Below, in pieces: positions 22,217 to 29,428 of a stretch of DNA of 40,380 nt. The translations under genes were made by a program, and so were the position numbers. The DNA is from a virus, in the IMG/VR virus record IMGVR_UViG_3300044821_000082, positions 1-40,380 of that record, one strand, 5' to 3'. Position 1 is the first letter of the stretch; every line of letters starts with the position of its first letter. The notes beneath the pieces are model-generated. The model was not told the DNA's origin and searched no databases. It was given only the letters and a program-made list of their open reading frames with translations.

Positions 22217-23820
22217 TATCCCACCTTGCTGAGTGTCTCGTTGTCGAGGGTCCGTATGAGCGCGGTTATCTCTTTGCCTGCCTCGTCATAGAAATCAATG
22301 AGGGGCTCTTTGATTGCCGTCTCTTCTGGCTTGACGCTGGCTGGCGCGCTCTTCTCTTCTGCTTTCCCGCCGAAGGGGCTGGGCTTGGCTTCTAGTCCCT
22401 GCTGGAACTGGTCTGCTTGTTTCTCGCTCGCGGTCTTGTCCCCGTCGGCTAGTGGGGCGAGTCCTTCTCGGCTGCGGAGCTCGTTCACGGTTGCCATATT
22501 CGTGCTCAACTGGAGCTGATAGAGCTGGTATTTCTTGAGGTCGTCATCGAGGTCCCGCTCGTGGAACTTGAACTCGAGCTCGGGGCAGTTGAACTCGCTC
22601 ATCACTTGCGTGTTGATGTGGTATTCTAGGAGGCGCAGGAGTGGTTCGATGCTCTTGCGCTTAACGATGTTGCTCTGCTGGTTGCTCACATTCTTGCTGC
22701 CGGTGCTGTCCGTGAAGCCCATCTCGTCTGGGGTCACGCCGAAGCAAGCCCATACTAGCTTGATGAACCAGCCCTGCTGCTCCAAAATCTGCATTACTGC
22801 TGGGTCTAAAAGGAATGGGGTGAATTTGACCTCGGTGTTCGTGAAGGGCATCTTGAAGAACTGCTTGACCCGGTTCCCGTAGGTGTCTTTGACGCGGTAG
22901 GTGTTGTAGAACTGCTCCTTGAAGGCTTCTATCTCGTTGGCGTTCGCGTTCATTATGCTGATGACGCCGTCCGGGACATTGTTGTTCACATAAAAAGCGT
23001 TGTTGTAGCTGCTCCCGTAGAGGAGGGTGTAGAGGACATCGCCTAGGATTGCTGCTGGCGGGCGCGCGTAGGTGCTGTCTGTCCTTGGGTTCCTGCTGAT
23101 GTAGACTATCTCTCGCCTGCCGAAGGGAACGGGGAAGCCGATGTAATTCCCGTATTGGAAATAAGCCGCGCGGTCCTTCATTGAGTAGCGGTCTAGGTCC
23201 TTGGCGTCCTTGAAGACCGGGACCTTGAAATACTGGTGGCTGGTCTCGTCCCATTGGAAGCTGAACCACGGCACGAGCTCGTCTCTGTTCCCGTAGTAGC
23301 CGTATTGGTCCGGGTTCTTGAGTATGGTTGCGCCGTCGATAGCGAAGAGCTGCTGGAACTTGCCCTTGCCATCAAAAACCTTGTTCCAGACTCCGGCTTC
23401 CATCTCTAAGATGTCCGTCACGGTTTTCTTGAGAATGAGGTTGAAGCTCTCGTCGTTCCCGTTGGGGTTGTCGAAGAAGGTGGTGATGGCGTCGATGTCG
23501 GCTTGCTTGTCGATGGTAGGCTTGCCTTCTTTGATGTATTGCTTCTTGTAGCCTATCTCATACTCGGTGTGTGCTACTTCATCGCCCATCGTCCAAACAA
23601 TACTCTGGACATAGGCGTTCTTGCAGAGGTTCCTGAGAAGAATCACATCGTCCTTGCGGGGTCTCCCGTAGGGCGGGTTGTAGAGGTAGTCTGGCGCGTA
23701 TGCCTTGAAGAGTCCCGCCTCGGTGTTCTCTAGTATGCTCGCGGCGGTCTGTTTCCCGGGTGGCGGTTGTGCGGTGTTCTCCTTGGTCTGGGTCCTTGTG
23801 AAGGGGTTTTTGAAAGCCAT
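22216..23820 (-). CDS. Portal protein
   Basis: A 534-residue protein of the SPP1/HK97-type portal class: an N-terminal disordered segment, an early DEVAHTEYEIGYKK, a central crown and wing region (QQGWFIKLVWACFGVTPDEMGFTDSTGSKNVSNQQSNIVKRKSI), and the helical stem ending LRSREGLAPLADGDK. The FGVTPDEMGF and REGLAPL motifs are typical. It forms the dodecameric DNA gate. It has a promoter and a leader of about 110 bases upstream. Confidence 0.9.
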   Translation of the reverse strand: MAFKNPFTRTQTKENTAQPPPGKQTAASILENTEAGLFKAYAPDYLYNPPYGRPRKDDVILLRNLCKNAYVQSIVWTMGDEVAHTEYEIGYKKQYIKEGKPTIDKQADIDAITTFFDNPNGNDESFNLILKKTVTDILEMEAGVWNKVFDGKGKFQQLFAIDGATILKNPDQYGYYGNRDELVPWFSFQWDETSHQYFKVPVFKDAKDLDRYSMKDRAAYFQYGNYIGFPVPFGRREIVYISRNPRTDSTYARPPAAILGDVLYTLLYGSSYNNAFYVNNNVPDGVISIMNANANEIEAFKEQFYNTYRVKDTYGNRVKQFFKMPFTNTEVKFTPFLLDPAVMQILEQQGWFIKLVWACFGVTPDEMGFTDSTGSKNVSNQQSNIVKRKSIEPLLRLLEYHINTQVMSEFNCPELEFKFHERDLDDDLKKYQLYQLQLSTNMATVNELRSREGLAPLADGDKTASEKQADQFQQGLEAKPSPFGGKAEEKSAPASVKPEETAIKEPLIDFYDEAGKEITALIRTLDNETLSKVG

Positions 23821-23953
23821 TGAGTAGGAAGTGAGGGTGACGGGTCGTGAGGGTCAATTCTTGTGGCAAAGTAGTGAGTTTCGCGGGTCCCGCGCACCGC
23901 TCGGAAAGGCGCTGATAGCACAACCAGCGATAATCTTCTTGCCGGCTTGTGTT

Positions 23954-23966
23954 CTTTATAAAAACC
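23954..23966 (-). promoter_or_regulatory. TATA promoter of the head module
   Basis: The minus strand reads GGTTTTTATAAAGAAC, about 140 bases before the portal ATG at 23820. The intervening leader has no gene. It overlaps the end of the small coiled-coil gene at 23971-24153. Confidence 0.6.
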
Positions 23967-23970
23967 TGCC

Positions 23971-24153
23971 TTAGTCAGGAATTCTTGCCATCGCGCTGAT
24001 GAGGTCTCTCTGCTCTGCTTGGAGTTGGCTGATGCGGAGGTTGCTCTGGTCGAGTGCTTTGCGCGTGCTGAGGTTGTTGTTCTCCTCGTGCTCGAGGTCT
24101 TTGTTCACCTTACTGAGGCGCTGTTCTAACAGGTTTCTGGCGTAGTTGTCCAT
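23971..24153 (-). CDS. Small coiled-coil protein
   Basis: A 60-residue protein almost wholly helical and charged (RNLLEQRLSKVNKDLEHEEN, STRKALDQSNLRISQLQAEQ), a likely coiled coil. The start at 24153 shares bases with the stop of the previous small gene (TAATG), so translation is coupled. It lies between terminase and portal. The function is unknown; packaging accessory is possible. Confidence 0.55.
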   Translation of the reverse strand: MDNYARNLLEQRLSKVNKDLEHEENNNLSTRKALDQSNLRISQLQAEQRDLISAMARIPD

Positions 24154-24290
24154 TATGCCAGCGTCCCGAGGTGCACGAGCGGCTTTGGTGCTTTGATGAT
24201 GAGTGCGCGATAGCTGTCGATGAGGAGTTGTTCCTCTCGATGTGCTAAATACCATCGTCGATTATTGTTCTTCTGGCATTCTGTAATCAT
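24153..24290 (-). CDS. Small protein, unknown
   Basis: A 45-residue protein (MITECQKNNNRRWYLAHREE and following) ending KPLVHLGTLA. It starts 11 bases after the terminase stop with AGGTGAAC upstream and is coupled to the next gene by TAATG. No family is recognised. The frame is preferred over the competing frame from ATG 24255 because of its ribosome binding site and tight spacing. Confidence 0.5.
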   Translation of the reverse strand: MITECQKNNNRRWYLAHREEQLLIDSYRALIIKAPKPLVHLGTLA

Positions 24291-24300
24291 AGTTCACCTG

Positions 24301-25863
24301 CTACCAAGTAATTATGAAGTGGTTTAACCTGCTGACTTCTAGGGCGTAGCCGAGTGCTACTGGTCTGTCGGGGTGCGGTCCTACTTCGACGAGCTTGCCC
24401 TCCTCTAATGCCCAGCTCAGGCATTCCGCGCGTAGGGCGTCCGTGATGTCTTTGTCCCGTTGGTTCTGGTCCGGCAGGACTATCTCTTGGTTCTCGAAGG
24501 TAGTGGCGAGGCGTATGATGAAGTTCTGCTTGCCGACATTCACGGTGTCCCCTTTGGTGAGGGCTCCTTGTTCCTTGTCGTCGTGCGCTGTGAGCCGGAA
24601 GAGTTTGATAGGCAATCGCCGTCCGTCGGGCATTGTGATAGCCTTGATTTCTTTGTAGACTGATTGTATGCTGTTCTCTTCAATCCCGATGTGGTCGAAA
24701 CGATAGACCGCGTGGAGTTCCTTTATCTTGTCGAGTTGCTCGAGCGCTGATAGTCCTTTGTAGGTGATGATGTTGAGGACGAAAGTCTTGCCCTCTGCCT
24801 TGCCAACTATTGCTCCCGCGGCATAGTCTGCCGTGATGCGGTCCGAGAACGCGAAGTCCCAGCCCAGATAGACCTCGTCAAAATGCGCCCGGTTGAACTT
24901 GCAGGTATGCCTAGAGTCCCGGCAGGAGTCGAACCATTCTCCCTTGATAAGGCTGCTCTCGTCGTCGAGCGGGTTGAGCATATACTCCGCCTCGAATTTC
25001 CTGCTTCCGATGACTTGCTTGACCTGCGTGAGGATTGCTTTGGTGAAGCGGTGCTCGCTCAGGAGGCGTCCACTCTCGCGGTCTATCGCTGGGAGGTGCG
25101 TGTGGTGCCATACATCGCTCTCTTTGCTCCCGGTCTCCCCCGCGCTGAGGTCGTAGGCTATTGCTTCGCTCACGAACTTCGTGTTTCTTACCCGGCTCAT
25201 TATGTCCGTGTTCCGTAGTGGCGTGCCGTCGATAGTTACCATCGCGGCGTTGGCGGTGCTCATCGGCATAACTGCGCCGCTGAACAGGTCCCAAGTCTGC
25301 TTGTCTGTGAGGTTGCTGCTCTCCGTCGTGAGGTCGTCGAGGATAATGAGGTCAGGGTGGAGTCCGCGCTTCATCTTGATACTCCTGCTGAAAAAGGTGG
25401 TGCCATTCCGCAGGGTGAGCTTCTTGGTGTTGTCTGGCAGCTCCTCTTCGCCGCTCTCCGGCATCATCATACGCAGGACGGGGCTCGCGTTCAGGTAGAA
25501 TTTGAGCCTGTCGAATATCTCGCCAGTAGTGAGCTGGTCGCTGCCAACGATGAGAATATCCTTTATTGGCTTCTCGGTCCCGAACTGCGCCGCGAAATGC
25601 GGGTTGCTGAACTGATAACAACCGATGAAGAGCGGGCGCCATATTGCTAGGAACTCGGTCTTGCCGTGTCCCCGGGCTATCTGAATGTCGCTGTAGCGGT
25701 GCGTCCAGCTGTCCTCCCATAGCTGCCGGAAGAACTCCTCCTCAACGAAAGGGCGCTTCATATACGGCGCGATGTATTCCCTGACCCACGCGATAAAGGC
25801 GTCGTAGGTGGGCTCGTTGTGGCTCCAAAAGGCTACCTCCTCCTGCATACTGCCAACGAGCAT
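24301..25863 (-). CDS. terL: Terminase large subunit
   Basis: A 520-residue packaging motor. The ATPase half carries a Walker A-like ARGHGKTE at 63-70, a coupling-region match near GSDQLTTGEI and a Walker B LIILDD at 172-177. The nuclease half has the RNase H-like motifs: LGWDFAFSD, HIGIEENS and the final DKDITDALRAECLSWA. It cuts concatemers and pumps DNA into proheads. The ATG at 25863 was chosen because GGAG lies eight bases upstream and it follows the previous stop; the frame extends further but into the neighbouring gene. It ends with TAG. Confidence 0.95.
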   Translation of the reverse strand: MLVGSMQEEVAFWSHNEPTYDAFIAWVREYIAPYMKRPFVEEEFFRQLWEDSWTHRYSDIQIARGHGKTEFLAIWRPLFIGCYQFSNPHFAAQFGTEKPIKDILIVGSDQLTTGEIFDRLKFYLNASPVLRMMMPESGEEELPDNTKKLTLRNGTTFFSRSIKMKRGLHPDLIILDDLTTESSNLTDKQTWDLFSGAVMPMSTANAAMVTIDGTPLRNTDIMSRVRNTKFVSEAIAYDLSAGETGSKESDVWHHTHLPAIDRESGRLLSEHRFTKAILTQVKQVIGSRKFEAEYMLNPLDDESSLIKGEWFDSCRDSRHTCKFNRAHFDEVYLGWDFAFSDRITADYAAGAIVGKAEGKTFVLNIITYKGLSALEQLDKIKELHAVYRFDHIGIEENSIQSVYKEIKAITMPDGRRLPIKLFRLTAHDDKEQGALTKGDTVNVGKQNFIIRLATTFENQEIVLPDQNQRDKDITDALRAECLSWALEEGKLVEVGPHPDRPVALGYALEVSRLNHFIITW

Positions 25864-25865
25864 AC

Positions 25866-26252
25866 TTATTCTCCGAGTTCTTTCTGGAAGCTCTCTATCT
25901 CTTTGATGTCCTTGTCGAGTCGTGCGACGGCGTCCTTGTGGTTCTTGAGCGCGTCCTCCTTCTGCGCTTTGCCGGCGGCGCTTTGGACTATCGTGAGCAT
26001 CTGGAGCCATTGCTGTATGTTCCACTTGTTTGTGCCGCCGCGCTTGAGGACCTCGAACTCTCGCGCGTGGCTTTCCATCGCTTTGAGCTCGTCCTCAATC
26101 TTGTCCTGCGCGACCCGAAGCTCGCTTTGCTGCTTGATGAGGTCGAGTCGTATCTTCTCTGCCTCTGCTAGGTCGTAGGTCCACGAGTGTGTTACCTTGA
26201 AGGTCTTTGCCTTTTTGTCGATGCTGGTCTGTCGTTCTGTGGTTGCGGTCAT
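25866..26252 (-). CDS. Helical protein before terminase (small-subunit candidate)
   Basis: A 128-residue, highly charged helical protein with long coiled-coil stretches (AEAEKIRLDLIKQQSELR, ARLDKDIKEIESFQKELGE) around a central KWNIQQWLQMLTIVQSA. It directly precedes the large terminase gene with a strong GGAGGAAC site, the usual place of the small terminase subunit. No helix-turn-helix was clear. The 200-residue gene at 26684-27286 is the competing candidate. Confidence 0.5.
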   Translation of the reverse strand: MTATTERQTSIDKKAKTFKVTHSWTYDLAEAEKIRLDLIKQQSELRVAQDKIEDELKAMESHAREFEVLKRGGTNKWNIQQWLQMLTIVQSAAGKAQKEDALKNHKDAVARLDKDIKEIESFQKELGE

Positions 26253-26271
26253 AATTGTTCCTCCAAATCGT

Positions 26272-26544
26272 TCAATTCGTTCTCCGTTTAGTGTTTTCGT
26301 GCAGATAATTTCCTCCGATATACCACCGCTTTGCCGCCTCGTTCTCGGGCTTCACGCGGAAGGTATAGACTGCGCTGCACTTCCGGCATCGTAGTCTCAT
26401 CAGGTCCTTTTTGTTCATCAGGACCTTGTAGCTGCCCCGCCAATGGCTGTTCCACGGCTTGCTGAGGCAGGTGCTGCACTCGAAGCTCAGGAGTATGTTC
26501 TCTGGGTTGCCCCTGCTGCCGGCGGGGTTGTTCGTGTTCACCAT
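26272..26544 (-). CDS. Zinc-ribbon protein
   Basis: A 90-residue protein with CSTC and CRKC pairs about 30 residues apart (FECSTCLSKPW, LRCRKCSAVYTFRV), a zinc ribbon, and a basic tail. It may bind DNA or act as an accessory in packaging or transcription. The start overlaps the preceding small gene's stop; no good ribosome binding site is seen, so coupling is likely. Confidence 0.6.
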   Translation of the reverse strand: MVNTNNPAGSRGNPENILLSFECSTCLSKPWNSHWRGSYKVLMNKKDLMRLRCRKCSAVYTFRVKPENEAAKRWYIGGNYLHENTKRRTN

Positions 26545-26687
26545 CTCATCGTGGCGAATATTGTTTCGCCGTGCAGGTTGCCGGTCTGTGTGCGGTGCTC
26601 GTGCGGTCCCCAGTGGAAGCGGTGCTTTTGGCAGCGTAGTGGTCCGCTGTGCTTGCCGCAGGTCGTTAGTTTCGTCCAGAGGTTCAT
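26538..26687 (-). CDS. Small Cys/His-rich protein
   Basis: A 49-residue protein (MNLWTKLTTCGKHSGPLRCQ then KHRFHWGPHEHRTQTG). The C..C-x-x-H....H-x-GPH-x-H arrangement resembles small zinc proteins found in many tailed viruses; a related pattern ends the protein at 37556-37684. It overlaps the upstream gene as ATGA and the downstream gene by a few bases, so all three are coupled. Confidence 0.6.
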   Translation of the reverse strand: MNLWTKLTTCGKHSGPLRCQKHRFHWGPHEHRTQTGNLHGETIFATMRW

Positions 26688-27286
26688 TTTGTTGCCTTCC
26701 GTCGCTCGTATTCCTGCCGGACCGCTTGTAGCATTCCGGGGTGTTTCTTGAGGACCATAATCACGCTATCGCGGTAGAGTTCGTAGTCTTGCTGGAACTC
26801 GGTGAGGTTGATGTTGATGTTCTTGTTAAGGTTCAGCTTGCCGAAACGCATCTCGTGCAGGAGAATGAAGTCCTTGCCGAGGTCCCGGAGTTGCTGGTTG
26901 ATGTTCTTACCCTCGCTCTTGAGGCGGAGGACTTCCATCAGGCTGTCCTCGAAGAACTTCTGGATACCTTCCGCGCTCTGCTCCGGGCTTGTAGCATAGA
27001 ACGCTGGGTAGTGTTCCTTGAGCCACTTGATGCGCTCCACCACGGCTGGCGCTGCTATCTTCTGCGCGCTGTTGTCCAACCCGAGAGCCTTGATGTTCGG
27101 GCTGTCCTGCCGTATCCGGCTTCCGTTCTTGAGCGCGTTCACGCGCGCGGCTGCTGCCTTGCGTGGTGTTTTGGTCTTTCCTCCTTTGACGCTGTCTGCG
27201 TGGGTGAAGTGCGGGAAGACCCTGCGAGCTTGTTCTGAGGGTTCTGGGGGCTTATTGTTGCCTTCGATGGTGGGCTTGTCGGTCAT
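26684..27286 (-). CDS. Possible terminase small subunit
   Basis: A 200-residue protein with a basic, disordered N-terminus (KTKTPRKAAAARVNALKNGS), a helical centre (IKWLKEHYPAFYATSPEQSAEGIQKFFEDSLMEVLRLK) and an ending (GKLNLNKNININLTEFQQDYELYRDS) with the repeated N-x-N strand seen near the C-terminus of some small terminases. It would recognise viral DNA. The evidence is pattern and position only. It overlaps its neighbours on both sides as ATGA. Confidence 0.45.
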   Translation of the reverse strand: MTDKPTIEGNNKPPEPSEQARRVFPHFTHADSVKGGKTKTPRKAAAARVNALKNGSRIRQDSPNIKALGLDNSAQKIAAPAVVERIKWLKEHYPAFYATSPEQSAEGIQKFFEDSLMEVLRLKSEGKNINQQLRDLGKDFILLHEMRFGKLNLNKNININLTEFQQDYELYRDSVIMVLKKHPGMLQAVRQEYERRKATK

Positions 27287-27567
27287 TTTCTCTCCCAGTG
27301 TTTCTCGTAGTGTTTTCTCCAAGCGTGTAGTTGTATGAAGGTGTTGCCGTGGTCGTTGTTCCATATCCACCAGCCGTTGGTTTCTTTTGCTAGGCGGTAT
27401 AGTCTGTTTGCTTCTCTTTTGGTTATCTTGCTCATTCCCCATTCTTGCGCTGTTTCTTTGGTTGCGGCGTCCCAGAGGGCTGCTTCTGTGTCGTTCATCC
27501 AGCCTACGCAGTAGCATCGCTCGCTGAGGTCTTGCATTAGTTTGAGTAGCTGGTCGTGTTTGTTCAT
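27283..27567 (-). CDS. Small protein, unknown
   Basis: A 94-residue protein (MNKHDQLLKLMQDLSERCYC..) with several Trp residues and a helical, charged texture (EWGMSKITKREANRLYRLAKETNGWW). No family is recognised. The start at 27567 has GAGGAAACG upstream and overlaps the stop of a 30-residue zinc protein as ATGA. Confidence 0.55.
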   Translation of the reverse strand: MNKHDQLLKLMQDLSERCYCVGWMNDTEAALWDAATKETAQEWGMSKITKREANRLYRLAKETNGWWIWNNDHGNTFIQLHAWRKHYEKHWERK

Positions 27568-27656
27568 CGTTTCCTCTTTGGTTTTGGTAGTTCGTATTGT
27601 TCCCAGCAGTCGTCGCATTCCGGGTCGCTCTGGTTGTGCTTGTCGCAATCGGTCAT
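27564..27656 (-). CDS. Tiny zinc-binding protein (30 residues)
   Basis: A 30-residue protein, MTDCDKHNQSDPECDDCWEQ followed by a basic tail. Cys4, His7, Cys14 and Cys17 form a C-x2-H...C-x2-C site. It overlaps the upstream gene as ATGA and the downstream gene as ATGA, so it is read as part of a coupled chain. This regular packing argues it is real despite its size. Confidence 0.6.
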   Translation of the reverse strand: MTDCDKHNQSDPECDDCWEQYELPKPKRKR

Positions 27657-28087
27657 TGTGGTTCCTCCAGTAGGCAGCCTTTGGTGAGTGTGAAGCGTCC
27701 TTGCTTGGCGTTCTTGTAGTTCAGGCTACCGCACAGGGTTGGTTTTCTATCGTGGTGCTTACAGCGTAGGTCCTCCGTAAGCCAAGAACAGCGTTGGTAG
27801 ATAATGAGGGTGTCTCCTTTGACTTCGTGATTGCCCGGCACCAAAAAAACACTGATGCCATCCCGCGAGGGCTTGTAGCCGTGAAGCTGATAATAGAACC
27901 GGAGGTCCGGGGTGATGCGCGCCGTGATATGATACTCCGCGGGCTCCGGCTTGATTGCTGCTATCATCGCTGGGGTCAGCTTGAAACTGACGCTCTTGCA
28001 GCAAGATGCCCCGCAAACCAAAAGGTTACTGAGGCAGTAAGGCTGGTCCGGCGCACCACTACTGGGGTCTAGGATTGCCAGGCTCAT
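27653..28087 (-). CDS. YkgJ-like Zn/Fe-cluster protein
   Basis: A 144-residue protein with the cysteine pattern of the YkgJ/UPF0153 family: CGASCCKSVSFKLT near the N-terminus, then a C-terminal CSWLTEDLRCKHHDRKPTLC and a final KGC. The family binds a zinc or iron-sulphur cluster; roles are poorly known. The start has GGGAGGAC upstream and overlaps the ParB-like gene as ATGA. Confidence 0.7.
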   Translation of the reverse strand: MSLAILDPSSGAPDQPYCLSNLLVCGASCCKSVSFKLTPAMIAAIKPEPAEYHITARITPDLRFYYQLHGYKPSRDGISVFLVPGNHEVKGDTLIIYQRCSWLTEDLRCKHHDRKPTLCGSLNYKNAKQGRFTLTKGCLLEEPQ

Positions 28088-28542
28088 CGTTGTCCTCCCG
28101 GGAGTCGCCAGCGCTTGTCTTGCGTGCTTTTGAATGCTCCGCAGTCTCTGCACCACTTAACGAGTCGTTCTCTGGTCGTGCAGTTGCAGAGGTATTGAAT
28201 GGTGTCCGGGTAGCGATGGCGGCAGGTCATTTGGAAGTCGTGGGTTCCCCGGAGTTTGTTCATCACTTGTCTGATGATGCGCCGGTCCACATCGTCCACA
28301 TCGACCTTGACTATCGGGACCGCGGGTATGCCTAGTTCTTTGGCGGCGAGCCAGCGATGCTCTCCGTCAGCGATGATGTAGTCCTTGTTCACGACTATCG
28401 GGACGAGGAAGCCGTAACGCTCGATGTTCTTCTTGAGAGCGTCGAGCTGGGTCTTGGTCATCTTGTTCGGGTTCTTGCCGTCGCTGCTCAGTTTCTCTGT
28501 CTCGATGATGGTGATTTCCGTAACTGGTATGTCGTTAGTCAT
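28084..28542 (-). CDS. ParB-like nuclease-domain protein with zinc finger
   Basis: A 152-residue protein whose first 80 residues match the ParB/Sulfiredoxin N-terminal domain: TEKLSSDGKNPNKMTKTQLDALKKNI, then YIIADGEHRWLAAKELG with the GEHR motif at 60-63. The domain binds or cleaves nucleotide (CTP in ParB). The rest has CRHRYPDTIQYLCNC and WCRDC, likely zinc sites. It could act as a DNA-binding or modifying factor. A GGAGGAAC site precedes the ATG. Confidence 0.8.
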   Translation of the reverse strand: MTNDIPVTEITIIETEKLSSDGKNPNKMTKTQLDALKKNIERYGFLVPIVVNKDYIIADGEHRWLAAKELGIPAVPIVKVDVDDVDRRIIRQVMNKLRGTHDFQMTCRHRYPDTIQYLCNCTTRERLVKWCRDCGAFKSTQDKRWRLPGGQR

Positions 28543-28645
28543 AAAGCCTTGTTCCTCCGGTGCTGTAGAATTCGTTACATTGTTTGCATAAGAGGCGGTC
28601 CTCTCCCCGCTTCTCGCGCAGTATGTGTCCCTTCTCGCAACGCAT
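28535..28645 (-). CDS. Small zinc-ribbon protein
   Basis: A 36-residue protein (MRCEKGHILREKRGEDRLLC then KQCNEFYS) with C-x3-H and C-x2-C metal ligands. It overlaps the ParB-like gene by 8 bases. The ATG lacks a ribosome binding site; a TTG at 28696 with G-rich sequence before it would give a 53-residue form starting MNLHNRWQAPLGNP. The start is therefore unsure. Confidence 0.5.
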   Translation of the reverse strand: MRCEKGHILREKRGEDRLLCKQCNEFYSTGGTRLYD

Positions 28646-28679
28646 CGCTGCCGCTGGGTTGCCGAGCGGTGCTTGCCAC

Positions 28680-28874
28680 CTATTGTGTAGGTTCAAGAAT
28701 ATACCCCCACTTTTTTAGTTCCGCAACGCACGCTGGGCAGAGGAGTTCTCGCTCTACCATCGTGGTAATGAGCTTTTTGTTCTTGCGCTGGCTGCGTTTG
28801 AAAAGGCTCGCGCCGTTCTTGTAGCATCGCCGGCATTTTTCCGACGGAGAACTGGTTGTGCTGGGGGTTGCCAA
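28680..28874 (-). CDS. Small zinc-ribbon protein
   Basis: A 64-residue basic protein with CRRC and CPAC pairs (KCRRCYKNGASLFKR, LLCPACVAELKKWGY). It needs a TTG start at 28874, since an in-frame stop lies just upstream and the next ATG would remove the first Cys pair. It is the first gene after the promoter at 28919-28934 and ends in TAG. It is preferred over an overlapping GTG-started frame that has no domain features. Confidence 0.55.
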   Translation of the reverse strand: MATPSTTSSPSEKCRRCYKNGASLFKRSQRKNKKLITTMVERELLCPACVAELKKWGYILEPTQ

Positions 28875-28918
28875 AGGAGCGGCGCCTCACTATCTGCCGC
28901 TATTCTCCTGTGAGTGGT

Positions 28919-28934
28919 CCCTTATATACTTTGC
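28919..28934 (-). promoter_or_regulatory. TATA promoter of the packaging/small-protein operon
   Basis: The minus strand reads AAAGTATATAAGGG; initiation about 25 bases on would give a short leader before the TTG start at 28874. It would drive the long coupled operon that runs from here through terminase. Confidence 0.55.
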
Positions 28935-28963
28935 TTTTTTAAGGATTTCGCATATGCGGTATA

Positions 28964-29164
28964 TTAGGGGTGCTTTTTGTAAGGGCTCTCAATGCCGATA
29001 CGCGGAAAGAAATAGTCAGCGTATGCGCGGGTGAGGACCTTGTAGCTCTCTGGTCTCGGGTATTGAAGCCCCCGGATAATGCCTCGCAGCATTGTCTCGT
29101 GGTCCTCGCGGCGCAGGTCAGTTGTTCTGTTCAGAAGGTCAAGCAGGTCCTTTGCGGTCCGCAA
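28964..29164 (-). CDS. Small helical protein, uncertain start
   Basis: A frame of 66 residues from a TTG at 29164 (RTAKDLLDLLNRTTDLRRED, then YPRPESYKVLTRAYADYFFP). It is amphipathic and helical at the front. The open frame continues upstream without ATG (TDDLEAIL precedes the TTG), so the true start is unclear and no ribosome binding site was found. It lies between the tRNA-like RNA and the promoter at 28919. No family is recognised. Confidence 0.4.
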   Translation of the reverse strand: MRTAKDLLDLLNRTTDLRREDHETMLRGIIRGLQYPRPESYKVLTRAYADYFFPRIGIESPYKKHP

Positions 29165-29240
29165 TATTGCTTCGAGGTCGTCGGTTGCGATAGGAGAAAG
29201 AGGGCGCGGTTCTCAAAAGGTTCAGGTGCCTGTCCCTTGG

Positions 29241-29270
29241 GTCCTCCCCGCGCCTCCCGGTGTGGAGGAC
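29241..29270. other. Hairpin downstream of the tRNA-like RNA
   Basis: GTCCTCC at 29241-29247 is complementary to GGAGGAC at 29264-29270, with inner CGCCTCCCGG between them. It begins four bases past the 3' end of the tRNA-like RNA on the minus strand. It may help define the RNA end or terminate transcription. Confidence 0.4.
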
Positions 29271-29273
29271 TTA

Positions 29274-29424
29274 TGTGGTCGCCCCGAGTTGAACGGGGAT
29301 GCAGCGAGCTGTTGCCTTGCGAGTTAGAACCCGCCGCCGATGATTGTCCCGGAGGAAGCAGAATGGAACACTCTGCAGTTGGAACCAATCGTCGGGCGCC
29401 GTGCCGTTGGCGCCTCACGACCAC
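29274..29424 (-). ncRNA. tRNA-like RNA, possibly an intron-containing or derived tRNA
   Basis: On the minus strand the first seven bases (GTGGTCG, 29424-29418) pair perfectly with CGACCAC at 29281-29275, followed by an A as discriminator. Just before that 3' strand lies a canonical T-arm: CCCCG, loop TTCAACT, CGGGG (29298-29282). A D-arm-like hairpin (GGCGCC, AACGGCAC loop, GGCGCC) follows the 5' strand. The middle is too long, about 80 bases more than a tRNA, and contains a long hairpin (CCGA-C-GATTG with CAATC-A-TCGG) that could be an intron. A stem GCGGG/CTCGC with TTCTAA in the loop could present a CUA anticodon if a second short intron is removed. No CCA is encoded. It lies in a 264-base gap without genes. 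It may be a tRNA, a decayed tRNA or a tRNA mimic. Confidence 0.5.
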
Positions 29425-29428
29425 TTCG

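Noticed and set aside
28680-28682. Suppression of UAG stops by the putative CUA tRNA
   Set aside because: TAG ends the capsid, terminase and chaperone genes, and the frames after several TAG codons do not continue sensibly, so these UAG codons appear to be ordinary stops.
28693-28890. GTG-started frame overlapping the zinc-ribbon gene at 28680
   Set aside because: It lacks the paired cysteines and any domain pattern; the competing frame has CRRC and CPAC.
29274-29424. Transfer-messenger RNA
   Set aside because: The T-loop resembles that of tmRNA, but the molecule is far too short, has no tag reading frame, and tmRNA is a bacterial molecule.
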